A DNA stretch of 64,000 nucleotides from Cladopsammia gracilis (taxonomy: Eukaryota > Cnidaria > Anthozoa > Scleractinia > Dendrophylliidae): contig JAJGOT010000462.1 in assembly GCA_022457155.1 (NCBI GenBank), forward strand, positions 163,501-227,500, in the 5' to 3' direction. Shown piece by piece: positions 49,288 to 63,199 of this stretch. Every line of letters begins with the position of its first letter. Within the stretch, counting starts at the first letter, position 1. The notes below the pieces were generated by a model that saw only the letters and a program-made list of their open reading frames with translations, did not search any database and was not told where the DNA came from. The position numbers and the translations under genes were made by a program.

Positions 49288-49461
49288 CTCTAGTTCGACG
49301 TTTCCCTCTCTTTCCCCTTCTACTCGTCCTGCAGGCTGAGGTTGCTCCTGTCGCTCAGCCGGAGGCGGCTGGTTTGGCGCTACTACCAGCGGCGCTGGTT
49401 CGGCTTGAGGTTCGACTGCCTGAGGATATTGCACATCTCGCGGTCGTTGCTCTGCGGCCAT
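49288..49461 (-). CDS. Gag-like protein, first exon
   Basis: ATG 49461 (MAAEQRPRDVQYPQAV) opens 58 codons rich in Pro, Gln and Glu and ends at a consensus donor CTAGAG|GTAATT in phase 0. It joins to 48176 so that a charged coil (VELE plus NLKRELQTLKK) continues in frame. Confidence 0.65.
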
Positions 49462-49627
49462 TTCAGAACCTTTCACTCGACGTATCTTCTTAAGTAGAAC
49501 TGTGGTTATAATCTCGCGTACTGTTCAACGTCGTATACCGCTTCTGTAGTTGAGCAGCAATGGGGTAATTTATTCATGGTGGTAGATTTTATAGCGTTGT
49601 TCGTAATATATGCAGTGCGAATAGTAG

Positions 49628-50193
49628 TGGAAAATAGACGTCCTTGGATACAAATATCACAACAGGACAAAGATGATACATGTGTTCTCTTTTTCAGAAC
49701 ATATTGGGGGCTTATTGTAGCCTTTACCGCTTTATTGGCGATTTTTCATGTTTCTTTTTAACCAAGATTAAAGGATTTGTACATAACATTCAGGTTGTTG
49801 TACTGCCGCCTTGATAGAATGAATTTTAAAAATATATATATCAAAAGCCACCAATTTAGCGGCAATTTCGTCGAACAGAGGAAATGTTTTTTACATAAAA
49901 GGTCGCTAAATTTGCCAACATTGATTCCCCCCTTTTTAATTGCAATCAAAGGATTTGTAAAATAACGGTAATGGTCGTGAACGACCCCAAACATAAGCGT
50001 ACACTTAAGACGTTTGATGTGGATTACCCAAACTATGGAGTCCGTCGACGAAATGATTAAGTTACTTATTGACACCTACTCTCAATAGGTGCTGAAAAAG
50101 AGAACAAATATATCATCTTTGTACTATGCTTTTTAAACTGTTTTGATATTTGTATCCAAGGACTTCTATTATCCACTACTTTTCTGCTGCATA
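49628..50193. other. Inner right part of the TIR element, no gene
   Basis: Contains the inverted pair 49627-49710 / 50085-50175 (TCCTTGGATACAAATATCA on both arms). Short hydrophobic frames here follow AT-rich sequence and show no domain. Confidence 0.4.
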
Positions 50194-50521
50194 GTCTCCA
50201 ACGAAGATCGTTGCTATCCGCAATGCCTCAAAAAAAAAGCATAGGCTTCTAGTCAATAAATTGTCTGCGGCTCATTTGTTTATATTCAGGCAGTGAATGA
50301 TTTAATTTGTAAAATTATTCAATAATGTTTTCCGTGAACAATGGTGCAGTTTAACGGACGCCTGCTGTAATGAACACTTGGCAAAGGGTATTGTAGTTAT
50401 TGTGAAAAGGTATCTACCGTTTGTCACAACATTTGTGATGCGAACACAATAGCTATATATATATATATATATTTCTATTTTTTAAAAATGTCATTTTTTT
50501 GCAAACGGGTGTATACACACA

Positions 50522-50679
<158 letters not shown>

Positions 50680-50689
50680 TGACGAGATT

Positions 50690-51169
50690 GTTATAGCTTG
50701 CCGCAAGATGAAGATAATTTTGTGTTTTAGAGTTTTTCACATTGAAAAGTTCCTTTTTATCAATATCTTTCAAAACTTCATGTGTATGTGAAGGGGAAGA
50801 ATCAGGGTGAATTTTTTCAAAGTGATCATATTAACAGCAGAAAGATCGTTGTTTGCATCTGTCTCCATATTTGTGATAAGTTTTCGATCCATATCAATTT
50901 CACCAGGTAGGATGATTTTATTACCACGCATATCAAGATCACCAACCATATGTGTTGTTCCATCTAATTTTAAATAATGTGTATCTCCATACTCTTTATT
51001 AACCACATCCTTATAATTTGTTGGGTCTTGTATTTGTTAATTTTCTGTTTTGCATATCATAGTTGTTATTGGGATCGATTTTGAACCCTACACCTGGTGG
51101 ACCTGGCGGGCCTGCTTGTAATGAATTGGATGTTATAGTAGTTTCAGAATGTTCATTAAAAATGCCCAT
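50690..51169 (-). pseudogene. Polinton collagen/fibre-like protein, 5' part
   Basis: ATG 51169 opens MGIFNEHSETTITSN, a short collagen-like GPPGPPG run and VGFKIDPNNNYDMQNRKL. A frame change near 51020 leads into VNKEYGDTHYLKLDGTTHMV, then DLDMRGNKI repeats like those of tail-fibre proteins, and a further change near 50790. The gene continued into what is now 41915-42360. Confidence 0.7.
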
Positions 51170-51183
51170 TGTATATTATTTTA

Positions 51184-51880
51184 TTACATATTTCCATAAA
51201 AATTTCTCTTAATTGATTTCATAGGTTTATCAACATATAAAAATGAGAATGGTTTTTTGGTGGCTTTAAGATATTGTTTTTTTGAGACTTCGGATCCAAG
51301 CTCGCGAGATATCAAATTTCTTTCATTACTGCTCAGGGAATCGTAAATAGCGTAATGGTTGCAATTTAGTCTGTTATCTTTTGGTGTTTTGTAAAATGAC
51401 TGACTTAAATAGATTACACTACAGTTTAATAATCAATTAGAGGTTTCTGGTTTTTCTCACATATTAAATCTTCGAATATTATAATCTTTTGGACATCGTC
51501 ATATTCCAGACTGTTCACTGGAATGATTTTATCATTGCTATAAATTATAACATCATAACCTACTTGTTTGTTAATGGGGTGTTGTTTTAATCATATTTTG
51601 ATATTTGTCATGCTCCAAGTTCTTAGCATATAAATGATTTTGATCATAATAAATGAAATGTTTCATTAACATGTGGTATAACAGATTGGTCTTACCATAG
51701 CCGCTATTACCGCAAATCAACATTCTAAATGTATCTTTTGGCATATATGGATACAATTGTTTGAAATTGTTTTCTTCACTCTCCTTGGAATCATAATGCG
51801 GATTACATTGCATTACATTACATTGCATTACATTACATTGCATTACATTACATTGCATTACATTACATTGCATTGCATTA
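51184..51880 (-). pseudogene. Packaging ATPase of the second Polinton, broken
   Basis: Walker A GNSGYGKT lies in PKDTFRMLICGNSGYGKTNL. The conserved YYDQNHLYAKNLEHDKYQN follows. Frame changes and an internal gap precede a Walker B-like IIIFEDLIC and VIYLSQSFYKTPKDNRLN, ending FSFLYVDKP...FYGNM and two stops. The start region has been overrun by a CATTACATTG repeat (51798-51909). Confidence 0.75.
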
Positions 51881-51955
51881 CATTGCATTACATTACATTG
51901 CATTACATTAAAAGATAAGTTGAGATATATTTTTTTATATAATGTATAAATATAA

Positions 51956-52105
51956 ATGGCCATTAATCATTATAAGAAAATTGCTATACCTACAGTCGAA
52001 GTTGGGAAAATGACAAAAAGCGTTCGAGATGTTGTAAAAGGAGTTCGAACTTCTAATTTTCGATATTATGAAAATACGATACCTTGGGTATATTTAAGAA
52101 TATAA
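51956..52105 (+). CDS. Small Polinton ORF (49 aa)
   Basis: MAINHYKKIAIPTVEVGKMT, then VRTSNFRYYENTIPW, divergent from the ATPase. Its family is unknown to me. It may be a truncated copy of a longer protein. Confidence 0.35.
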   Translation: MAINHYKKIAIPTVEVGKMTKSVRDVVKGVRTSNFRYYENTIPWVYLRI

Positions 52106-52767
52106 ACTGATAATAAATAATGACCAACTCGTACGAAAAAATCACCTGAATTCGGGTAAATTTGGTACTTTTTCAGCACCACCAAAACACCCGCTTTGTT
52201 CAAAACGTTTTCTCCGCTGTATAGCAGAGTCTGAAAGTAATATTGTTATATTTTTAAGGTAAAAGGGCTGGTTAGCAAAGAAGCGTTATCAGATTTAAAG
52301 ATTTTGCTGTTTTTGTCACGATCAGAGACCTGCAAAATTGGTTAATTTTAGAAAATTCAATGGTCAAAAACTGCTCCCAGGGAGGTCAAACTTCTATTAG
52401 CTGTCACGTGATCGTATGAGATTTAAAAGACAAAATAACATCGATTTGATTACTTGCTCATGACTACCTTTCACCACACCAAGTTGAAGGTGGGGTTGTT
52501 TCTGGCCGTTTCCAAAAATCCTTGAGTCTTTCGTGGACTGGCTCTTAAACCACATGAATGGACTTGTCTACGTGAAAATGTGGAAAGGAGCAATTCTCCA
52601 CAGCAGCGAAGCGGTAATTTCAAAATCACAAGCGGAATATCAAGGCCTCGTCATGTTTTTGTATTCATAATAAATGACGCCAACATAAATAGTCAAACAA
52701 AAAATCCATTTTTGTAAAATACATTTAATGGATCGACTGATCCTAGAACTCTTTTAAATTGTCATTT

Positions 52768-53097
52768 ACAGGTTGGAAACGGTAATGAGTATCCTGATGT
52801 ACATTATACACCATATAACGACACGCTAACAATGATTTCCATATAACAACATGCTAACAATGATTTCCAGGGAGGAGATACATTGCTTAATAGAAGTAAT
52901 TTCAGCACAATCTTTCCAAATGTCTATTTTGACTTAACTAAACAAAAAATGGATATCTAAGATGGGACTACAATGCTTACTTTTAAATATGAATTATCTG
53001 AAACAAAAGCAACAGCGTATAGTGTCTATGTTGTACGCATTATGAGCAAGATGTAGAATTGCAACAAAAGGATGGTAAATTGTTACTTCGATCTTAA
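52768..53097 (+). pseudogene. Polinton major capsid protein, C-terminal fragment
   Basis: QVGNGNEYPDVHYTPYND, then FPNVYFDLTKQKMDI, a stop, DGTTMLTFKYELSETKATAY and YEQDVELQQKDGKLLLRS. This resembles the end of the double-jelly-roll capsid protein of Hydra-type Polintons. An internal near-duplication (GCTAACAATGATTTCCA, twice) and stops show decay. Confidence 0.55.
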
Positions 53098-53171
53098 ATT
53101 ACCAAATAGAATTCATTAATTAAATACGTTTTATGATTTTAAAATTATATAACGTATATTATATATAAGAA

Positions 53172-53335
53172 ATGACAAGTTATTATGTTCATGGAGTAAG
53201 TCTATCAGATGGACAAAGACAAAAATTAGCAATGTTGCAATATTTCGGAAATATTTTACATCTAATAGATAGCCCGCGAGGTGCTCTACAAGATAAGGTA
53301 AACACTTTGGGTTGTGGCGCTGCTGGGGGTCCGTG
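53172..53335 (+). pseudogene. Start of a Polinton minor structural protein, truncated
   Basis: MTSYYVHGVSLSDGQRQKLA resembles the start of a small protein that follows the capsid gene in Hydra-type Polintons. The homology then fades and the frame stops near 53335 in unrelated sequence. Confidence 0.45.
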
Positions 53336-53649
53336 ACGTTATCCAAAATGGCCGCCAAGATGGCCGCCATTTTGAATTTCACTAAAAATTCAAATTTATC
53401 GGGAAAACACGCTTTTTTCTTCAAAAATGTTTTTTTTGGAGTAAACATTTTATTTCACAATACAAAGCTTACACTACTTACAAATCAATACATATACTTC
53501 TTGCAGTGCGATACTTACGCTACTTACAAAACAAAACATATACTTCTTACAGTCGGGTACTTACATTACTTACAATACGATACTTACGCTTATTACAAAA
53601 ACAATACTTACAATACTTACAGAACGATACTCACACTAAACAATATTTT
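53336..53649. repeat. Palindrome and short ATACTTAC-type repeats
   Basis: AAAATGGCCGCCAAGATGGC continues into its own complement at 53345-53375. At 53460-53640, irregular TACTTACA and ATACTTAC units recur. Confidence 0.5.
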
Positions 53650-55190
53650 TTAACATAATTAAACCCTTATAGCTTGTATACCAAAAGAAGGAAAGTTTTA
53701 GCTATTGTTCCAAAAGAGGGAGGAGGGGCTCCCATTTTTTGTTGTGGAGAAAAAGGTTTTTGTTCCTTCTCGCAATAAAACGTTCGATTTGATACGTTCT
53801 CTTACATTTTTCTAAAAACAGACTAATGGAGAGGGGGGATTTATTAAGCTTAGAACGGTAGATAAAGTATTTACCCTCGAGAATGATGAAGTTAATAAGA
53901 ACATTGTTGTTAATCCCACGGACAATTCCAAAGAAAATATCCTTTATGTCGAAAGGAGCGGAAATAAGCTTTTGCGATTTTAGGATGTTATTTACTTCAT
54001 TCCAAAAAAGAGACACAATTTCACACCGGAAGAAGAAATGTTCTATCGTCTCTAACTCTTCCTTGCAGAAGTAGCATAGCGGTGAATCAACTATTCTAAA
54101 TTTGAAAAGCATTTTGTTTGTATAACAAATTCTATGAAGTATCTTATATTGAAATTCTCTTAATTTAGTGTCTAGCGTTATTCGGAAGGGCAGCAAATAA
54201 TTTTTTTCCCAGTCTGGCTGATAGTTCGCTGTATTGTAGATTTCATTGTATTTTATCATAGCTGTCGGCGTTGTCGATATTTTAGAAATGAGATGATCAT
54301 AGACTGATCTAGCTTGGACCTTTTCTATATCTACTTTCTTCCCTTCAAGAAATAATGAGAACCTAGTGAGATCAACAAATTCTTCATTTGAAGGGCCAGG
54401 AGTCTCATTCGTTTTTAACACTCTGCGCCATTCTTTCGGAAGGGCATTAGCTAGATTAAAAAGCAGAAAATGGTCGACAGGTGAAAGAATTGAGCGAAGT
54501 GGTTCCCTTATTTCTCTTAGAGAACCATTCGAGTCAACGAGGTCGCGAATCGTTATGAATCCGGACTTGATCAGCTTTTGGTTATAAACTGAACGAGATT
54601 CGATACAAATATATTTGTTGTTCTACAAAACTTGATTAGATATCTCGGTATACGAGGAAGGAATGTTATGATTTAAGGATGACCATGTCAAAATACATTC
54701 TCTGTAGAAGTCTGGTAGGATTAAAGATAATTTTGAATAATCAAAATTACATTGAAACAAGAATTTTCCTCTCACCTTCTTTAAATAAGATTCCAAAATA
54801 AACTTCCAGCTAGCTATGGTAGGAGCAAGATACTTCTTAATACAAATCATTCTTTGGGCGGCAATCATCGAATGTAAGTCTGGCATTTTGAGCCCACCTT
54901 TTTCAATTGGACTAATTAAGACATTGCGTTTAACCTTATCGTTACCTTTCCAAAAAAAAAAGAATAAAGTAGGGTGTTTATTTTCTTTATGAATTCTTTT
55001 CCATTAGAGATCATCGCAAGCCTATAAAAAAACTTCGGTAGCGCAAAAGATTTGATGACTTGTATTTTGCCTATTATTGTGAGGCCTCTCCAACACCAAC
55101 CTTTAAGCATATCTCTCAAAGATTTCTCAATTGATTCAAAATTCAGCTTGTAAAAAAGTAAGTTGTTGTAGGTGAAGTGGTTGACCACAT
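53650..55190 (-). pseudogene. Tx1/L1-clade LINE ORF2 C-terminal fragment
   Basis: The minus strand reads WCWRGLTIIGKIQVIKSFAL and GGLKMPDLHSMIAAQRM, then a tail with CYFCKEELETIEHFFFRCE, the Cys/His motif at the end of Tx1-like reverse transcriptases. Three frames cover it, so it has frameshifts. The RT catalytic part is missing (5' truncation). It lies between capsid and polymerase fragments of the decayed Polinton. Confidence 0.7.
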
Positions 55191-55382
55191 GTTACTTATG
55201 ACATCATATCTCGTTACCATAGCAACCGGCTGTCGCCAAACTTTACCAAAATGTGTCTGAGGGATAAACGAACAGCTACTAAAAAAGGGCATGTGCTAAT
55301 CTAAAATGGTCTTGAAAATATCGGAGAAAAGCCTTAAGGGGTGGTGGCAATCTTCCCCCCCCCCCCTGTACGTCCGAGGGTT

Positions 55383-55960
55383 AAAGGTAATTCATACATT
55401 AAATTACCAACAGAATTAAAAAACTCGGCAAAACGATTAATCGATATGAAAAATAAAGATAATCAGTGTTTTCGATGGTGTCATATAAGACATTTAAATC
55501 CACAAGAAAAAGATCCTTAGAACAGTATATTCAAAATTTGGATTATTCAGGCATTGAATTTCCAGTAACTACCAAACAGTATAATCATAACGAAATTTGT
55601 GTGGTTGTTAATGGTAAACAAGCTGTTAAAATGCCAGAAAAAGAGAATAACTAATTAAAATTCAATAATTTTCATAAACAATTACCGCTACCATTTGTCA
55701 TCTATGCTGATTTTGAAGCTATTACAGAAAAAATACATGGATGCAGTAAACCAAATAACAATTCATATGCTGAAGCATATCAAAAACGTACTGATTGTGG
55801 TTAAGGGTATAAGGTTGTCTGTTGTTATGATGATAAATATACCAAAGAAGTGCAAGTATATAGAGGTAAAAATGCCGTTTAAAAATTTATAAAGTGTCAA
55901 AAAATAATAAAAGAACATTTCAATAAACCAGAAGAAAAAGCATTTTAAAACTCGTTGGCC
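55383..55960 (+). pseudogene. Polinton PolB fragments (N-terminal and ExoI region)
   Basis: SYIKLPTELKNSAKRLIDMK, KDNQCFRWCHIRHLNPQ, LDYSGIEFPVTTKQYN, then LPLPFVIYADFEAITEKIHG with the Exo I D-x-E. The frame is broken by stops and shifts, and a segment is missing between the two parts. The type differs from the intact PolB of the window. Confidence 0.75.
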
Positions 55961-56883
55961 TAACGCCACGAGTAATTGCGGGCGACCAGAAGAGCCCACA
56001 ATCCTAATCTCAAGGTTGCTATTACGCATGCGCGGCACCTATTTAGCCGGATAAGAATGAATAGAATGCATAGAACACAATCTGATCACGAGCGTTTTGA
56101 ACTTCGATCATGTGAAACTTACGCAAAGCAGCAGCGTTGCTTCGCAATCTGATCACGAGCGTTTAGACCTTCAATCACATGAAACTTAGGAAATGTTGGT
56201 ACATGTACGGAGGAGGGATTTTCCGTTGGCTGTCATTTCGACCGACGCGACTGTGTCCCAGCAAATGTCGAGGGCAATGAAACATGGTTTACTACTTTCA
56301 CTGATGTTTTACAATCCCTTCTCACCAAAAACCAGGCATGCAGTGACCTGACTTCCGATCAAATTTCAGACTTTGCTTTTTTTAATGAACATTACGATGG
56401 TTGTTGATGCAACATCCAACTACATCAAGGAGCTTGTGAAGTAACCTTATCCATTACCGGTGTGTCTGTGTCACTGACTCGGTAAACAGTTTCAGTTTGT
56501 TCTCAGAACGTTTAGTTCGTTCATTTGACATTGCAAATCTAACAATATAGTTCGTTTCATTTCACTTTATTATTCATTCTACTGACAACATGTTCCATTT
56601 TCGTATGTTATAATTTTACAATAAATCGTTCGTTGCGTTACCTCAATTCATCAACTAGTAGAGGAAAAATTGAACTCTTCATCTGCTATAAAAGTGCTCA
56701 ATGGATATACACCAGAGCTTTGTATAGAAAGAATATTTATTTGCTACTCCGAGTTTCATGCTTCCCTCGAAGCAATCATCAGGCAACTGCCCAAAAATAA
56801 CGGATACATTCAAGATATACAAATTTGAAAATTAGGAACAATACCTTCTAGTATGACTTGTCAAGATACAATTGGTGAACAGC
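55961..56883. other. Intergenic, no gene recognised
   Basis: A unit of about 40 bp (AATCTGATCACGAGCGTTT) is directly repeated at about 56080 and 56140. The last 200 bases may be the 3' untranslated end of the Penelope-like fragment. Confidence 0.35.
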
Positions 56884-57228
56884 TTAAACAAACACGGTGT
56901 TCAATAGAATTTTTTTAGAATGTCTACAGGACGACGTTAGTTCATTTGTATTGTTGAGAATTAACATTTCATGTTTACAAATTATGAGGTACTTCTCCCA
57001 TAAACACAAATTACAGTTTTTGTTCATGTTTGAATACGATCTTGCTTGTTTCACAATTCGCCACTTAATTTCATAATTGACTTTTCTGTTGTTCAGTCTC
57101 CATATATATTTACTTAATTCAGTTGCGTTTTTGTAACGTTCATTCCTGAAAGAGCATGTGTGGTTTCTATAACGTTCCTTAAATTGGGTGTCGCAAATGC
57201 CAATATAGAGTGTTTTCACTGACGTCAT
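56884..57228 (-). pseudogene. Penelope-like element, GIY-YIG endonuclease fragment
   Basis: [20 protein letters not shown], then [28 protein letters not shown], a Cys pair in [14 protein letters not shown] and [15 protein letters not shown]. This is the C-terminal GIY-YIG nuclease of Penelope-like retroelements, with the R in the Fk.Ry..H motif. The reverse transcriptase is absent. Confidence 0.75.
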
Positions 57229-57429
57229 ATCAAAATTCAGAAGCAGTTTTCGATTCTAAAATGTTTATGGAATTGTTAAACAATACATTATTTACATCAC
57301 TACAACTACAATATGATACTACACGAACTACGCAGATGTACAATTACATTTACAAATTTACTAATACTTATTAGAGAAGTTATAGAAGAACTATTCACTT
57401 TCGGCGAAAAGCAGGCAAGCATTTCTTTG

Positions 57430-59239
<1,810 letters not shown>

Positions 59240-60741
59240 GATGTCTGTAAATATCGAACGGGGGGAGGCAATAACGAAAAAGTTAAAATTCTCAAAAAAA
59301 TTCACAAGTTAGCCACCAGAAATATATTTTTTACTTCGATCCAATAACTATTTTAAACGTACGGAGGTGATATTGGTTTCGCACCTCTCGGGCCGAGTTT
59401 TACGGGTCTTACACCGCGTGTTGCGAAGACCTCGTTTCATAAATGAAAACAATTTTATACAGAACGACAAATAGCTAATCAGATAAAGTACAAAATTATA
59501 CATACTTTTAGATGTTACTTTCTCCGTTTGAACAAAAATAGAATATTTGGAAGATTTTTCATTATTTACATTATTTTGAGCGATTTCTTGCAATGCAAAA
59601 TTAAAAAAATTAAGAGGCTAAAATCGTCGACTGGGACATGGCGTATTATTTCTTCTTTTAAAATCTGTTTTCAAAACCATGGGCAACTCAAAATAAAATT
59701 TTTGAGACCGCAAATTACAAGTGGTACTTTCGTGAAATTTGAGTTTTCTAGACACCGCAGTTTGATGCTAAAAACTCAGATAAACACAACACAAAAACAC
59801 TTTTGAACAGCAGGGCTTTAATAAAACTTGCTAACAGTCACCAAAGCATGTTCACAAGACTATTTTCATGTATTTGCTATCGGTTTTGAGCAATAATAGA
59901 ATATTTTAGCTGTTTAATTTGACCTCGAGTTCCAAAGTGTACACGACCCCGTGGAGTTTATCAAAGGTCAGATCAAGCACGCTTATAAACATGAAATCCA
60001 ATCAAATCAGTATGTTTTTCGTTCAAAAATTACTTTTCAATGTAATGTTGGATTTTCTCGCTCAATGCATGCAAGTTTGAGGTTATTTTGTACTTGAAGT
60101 CCATGACTACTACTACTTCCGATCGACAAGACGCTAGAAACTTGGTAACCGCACACTTGAAATGAGCACGTGCTTCTGCCTACTGGTTTCCGGTGTTGTC
60201 CGAGCTTAGCTGGGTTAATCGTACCTTGAAGTAGGTTTTCTGGATACTGAAGAAACCCAGGAGAATAATAGAGAACAACACGTCCAACATTTTCGGCGCC
60301 CAGCTTCGGCGGTTTCAAAATTCGCAGAGATTGTTATTACATGCGGAAACCGCAGACAAGCTATTTTGATTACGGGCTTGCAACTTTTTCACGCCCGTAT
60401 AATCGAAATGGACATTTATCAATAACATAATATTAACAAATCGACTCGGTAACCTGAAAGAGTCACGTCAGTCTGATTTGTTGAATATTCTCAGGAAAAT
60501 TAGCTTTAAAATTTTAGAAAGAATGTATGGCTTATAAATGACCAGATTTGTCACCCAGTCATGGTCAGTCATGCATTCTTTTTAATTTTTTTATACAGTC
60601 ACTATAATTTTTTTTTCTTGAAAATTTTAAAAGCTCAAGTTCTCATGTTTTCAATGATTACACGTTTTCCAAGCTCTATTGATTTATTTGGTTGATTTAT
60701 TTGTAGCTACTTGTGTCGTTTATGCATATCTTCGTGAAAGA

Positions 60742-61473
60742 TCATGACTGGTGTATAGCGTGCGTATGCGATAGATGCGCGGACAGATGAGAAGGCTTCT
60801 TCATCTTGAGCAGCCTGGATATCGTTATCATCGGTGAACGACTGAGCAGCTTTTACGTGTCTCAACTTTGCAGCAGAACCCGAGAAGTACTCCTGAATCT
60901 GCTGCGCAGTCTAGAATTCATCCATTTTAAAGCATCGCTGGCCGTTGTTACTCCTCGCATAGCGCATGTCCCGTGACACCTTCTCAGGGTCCGCTTTATG
61001 GCCACTCTCCTGGCCTATCTGAAACTTGTCATCAAGGTACTGGCGCTGGTTCTCATTGAAACGGATAGTCTTCACTCCTTTGAGAGCCCAGCATTGTTTC
61101 AAGGGCGCTTCTGAACGCAGTTCAGATGCGTTTGGGGCAGTTATTGTTGACTGTATTGTCATACCTTTTTGCAATTTCTCGACTTATGACAATTTGACAT
61201 GAACTGAAAGAGTGTGCTTCTCTGGTACAAACTTGCACTTTCCAAAGAGCAAGTGACGCTCCAGATTGTAAAACTTCTGATGGGTCCACATGCATCCATC
61301 CACAGGACACGACAACAGCGCACTTGCATCTCCCCCCCCCCCCCCCTCGTCCTCATTTTCGTCCTGATCTTCATGTTCACGCTTTGAGGTCGACACGCTC
61401 TTTCTCTTTAAGCATGGTATAAAGTCACCCTTGGACAACTCAGCCTTGTAGACATCAACTAACCTGTTTGGAA
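60742..61473 (-). pseudogene. C2H2 zinc-finger gene, 3' exon with two in-frame stops
   Basis: Acceptor TTTAATTCAG at 61473. VPNRLVDVYKAELSKGDFIP is followed by an acidic stretch and a CPVDGCMWTHQKFYNLERHL finger. Then comes TAA at 61184-61186, and a C-terminal domain with FNENQRQYLDDKFQIG, GHKADPEKVSRDMR and MDEF, followed by TAG at 60911-60913 where related genes seem to have Leu, then TAQQIQEYFSG to a stop at 60742. I recall this C-terminal pattern as a multicopy cnidarian gene family. Two stops make this copy dead. Confidence 0.6.
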
Positions 61474-62153
61474 CTGAATTAAATACAGAAAAAAGAATTA
61501 ATTTAATGAATGGTATGATAGAGGCGCCTATATATTGAACTATGATATATTAAAAGTTGATTTCAAGTAGCAGGTCGTCATGACGTACCCAGCGCAGGTC
61601 TCTCTATACTGTTCTATTTATTTATTTGATTATTAAACCATATCGCATTTAACAGACCCGTGGGGGCGGATTCTGTTGAAAGGGGTTCTTTCTCGCGGAG
61701 CAGAAGCGGGGCGGAGGTGGGGGAGGGGTGGGTAGGGGAGTGTTCGCGTGCAAAGCGTTATGCGCGTGGAGAGCAGGTGCATCAGTCGGCGCTCGAGAGC
61801 CCCAGAAAATTCCGAGAAACATGGCAAGGAAGATAACTGTCCATGTGATAGACCTGTGTTAAACCCCAACAAAACTTTTAGGGGGTTCGTTCGAACCCCT
61901 CAAAACAACTCCCAGCCCCTCCAACCCTACCCTACCGGCCTGTTTAACTTTTAAGGAGAAACCTCCTACCTTTTTTTTCGCGCCCCATCAGGTACATAAC
62001 TTTGCCTCGATTATCTTTATTGTTGTCAGTTGCGGTATCCCAATGAAGTTGAAAACGATTTGCCCGCCATTAGAGTAATTATACCTTATGACAACATCAG
62101 AATATGCCGGTATTTATATAGTTGTTTTAACATATATTCGCTGCTGTTGTTAC

Positions 62154-62544
62154 CTTGAAATTGAGACCATGATATAATCTTTCCCTGCCCAATGTCGTAT
62201 GCCTCCCATACGGTGACGCAATCCTCCTCGTAGAAGTAATTGTTCAGGCTGCTGATTCCCTCCCATCGGCCCGTCATCTCTTGTTGTGACTTGTCGGCGG
62301 CGTCGGCGCTAACTAAGACGACACGGATACCATTGATCCCTCCATAGGACAGCATGGCCTTTTTCAAGTCGTGCGCAGTCAACACGTCGTGGCCCTCATT
62401 GATGAAGCTTCGCACGTGGGCTTTGATAGTAACGGCTTTCCTGTCACAAGGGACTTTACCTCCTTGTGGATCGCTAAAGTCGACCCTTTTGACATAGATT
62501 CCTGTTGCAGACCCCATCAGACGACATGCTGACAGCATTGTCAC
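62154..62544 (-). pseudogene. 5' exon of the same zinc-finger-type gene
   Basis: Open frame of about 130 codons (MLSACRLMGSATGIYVKRVD ... KAVTIKAHVRSFINEGHDV ... AKKAM-like, YGGINGIRVVLVSADAADK ... YEEDCVTVWEAYDIGQGKII) ending at donor CAAG|GTAAC in phase 1. It joins in frame to the exon starting at 61473. Function unknown. Confidence 0.55.
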
Positions 62545-62549
62545 GCTGT

Positions 62550-63195
62550 GATTGCACCCCGGGGGGATACTCCCTTACATAAGCTAAATAGGTATGTGCG
62601 GCCCTACAGGGTACGGTTTTTCAAGCCGTTTTGGCCTGAAATAGGTTTTAGATTTTGACCATTTTGGTCTGAAATGGGATATGGTTTGCGCACTCTGGTT
62701 TGGAATTGGGTATGGTTTTTTGAAGAAGCTACTTTTTCATCCCTTGAGAAATGCAGTTTGATTAACATCGGAAATTCAGAGAACCCTATCTCAAATGTTT
62801 ACGCAAACGGAAGCACGCGTGCGTTTCTCGAAACTCCCGAAGGCTGTTTTTTAAAAGTAGTTTCTAACGAAAGGCGTTGAAGTTTTTAGCCCACAAATCA
62901 GCTAAAATTGTGTAGTAAGCGTAAGATTTTATTGCTTAGCTTTCAAAATCAACAAAAACCGAATCTTTATTGGTAAACATTCTCCACGTAACATAGCTTT
63001 TCGGGTCCGAAAAGTTTTCGGGACTTTCGAGAAACGTACGCCTGGTCTGAAAAAGGATATCGAATTTTGGGTCAGGTCTGAAATAAGGTAGGAAAAATCG
63101 CATATTTTGGTCTGAAACAGGGTAAAGGTTTTAAGAAGCGTGCCGCACATCCCCACCCAAATTTTTTGGGGAGTACCACCCCCCCCCCCCCGGAA
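62550..63195. repeat. Dispersed repeat with inverted ends
   Basis: CCCCGGGGGGATACTCCC at the left is matched by GGGGAGTACC and a poly-C run at the right. Between them GGTCTGAAATGGGATATGG-like units recur in both orientations. Confidence 0.6.
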
Positions 63196-63199
63196 AAAG

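Larger units (their letters stand above)
43100..49540 (-). mobile_element. DIRS-like (tyrosine recombinase) retrotransposon
   Basis: The minus-strand order Gag, RT-RNase H, tyrosine recombinase, with no DDE integrase or protease, defines the YR retroelement class. The main frames are open. Termini were not resolved; the flanking 83-bp direct repeats mark approximate limits. Confidence 0.8.
42429..50517. mobile_element. TIR element inserted in a (TA)n tract of the fibre gene
   Basis: TIRs of over 300 bp: 42429-42742 and 50194-50517 (inverse), starting TGTATACACCCGTTT and containing TAGCTATTGTGTTCGCATCA. (TA)n tracts abut the left end (42364-42421) and, past a (CT)n run, the right (50628-50678). 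A further inverted pair lies at 49627-49710 and 50085-50175. No transposase was found. A DIRS-like retrotransposon occupies the middle. Confidence 0.65.
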
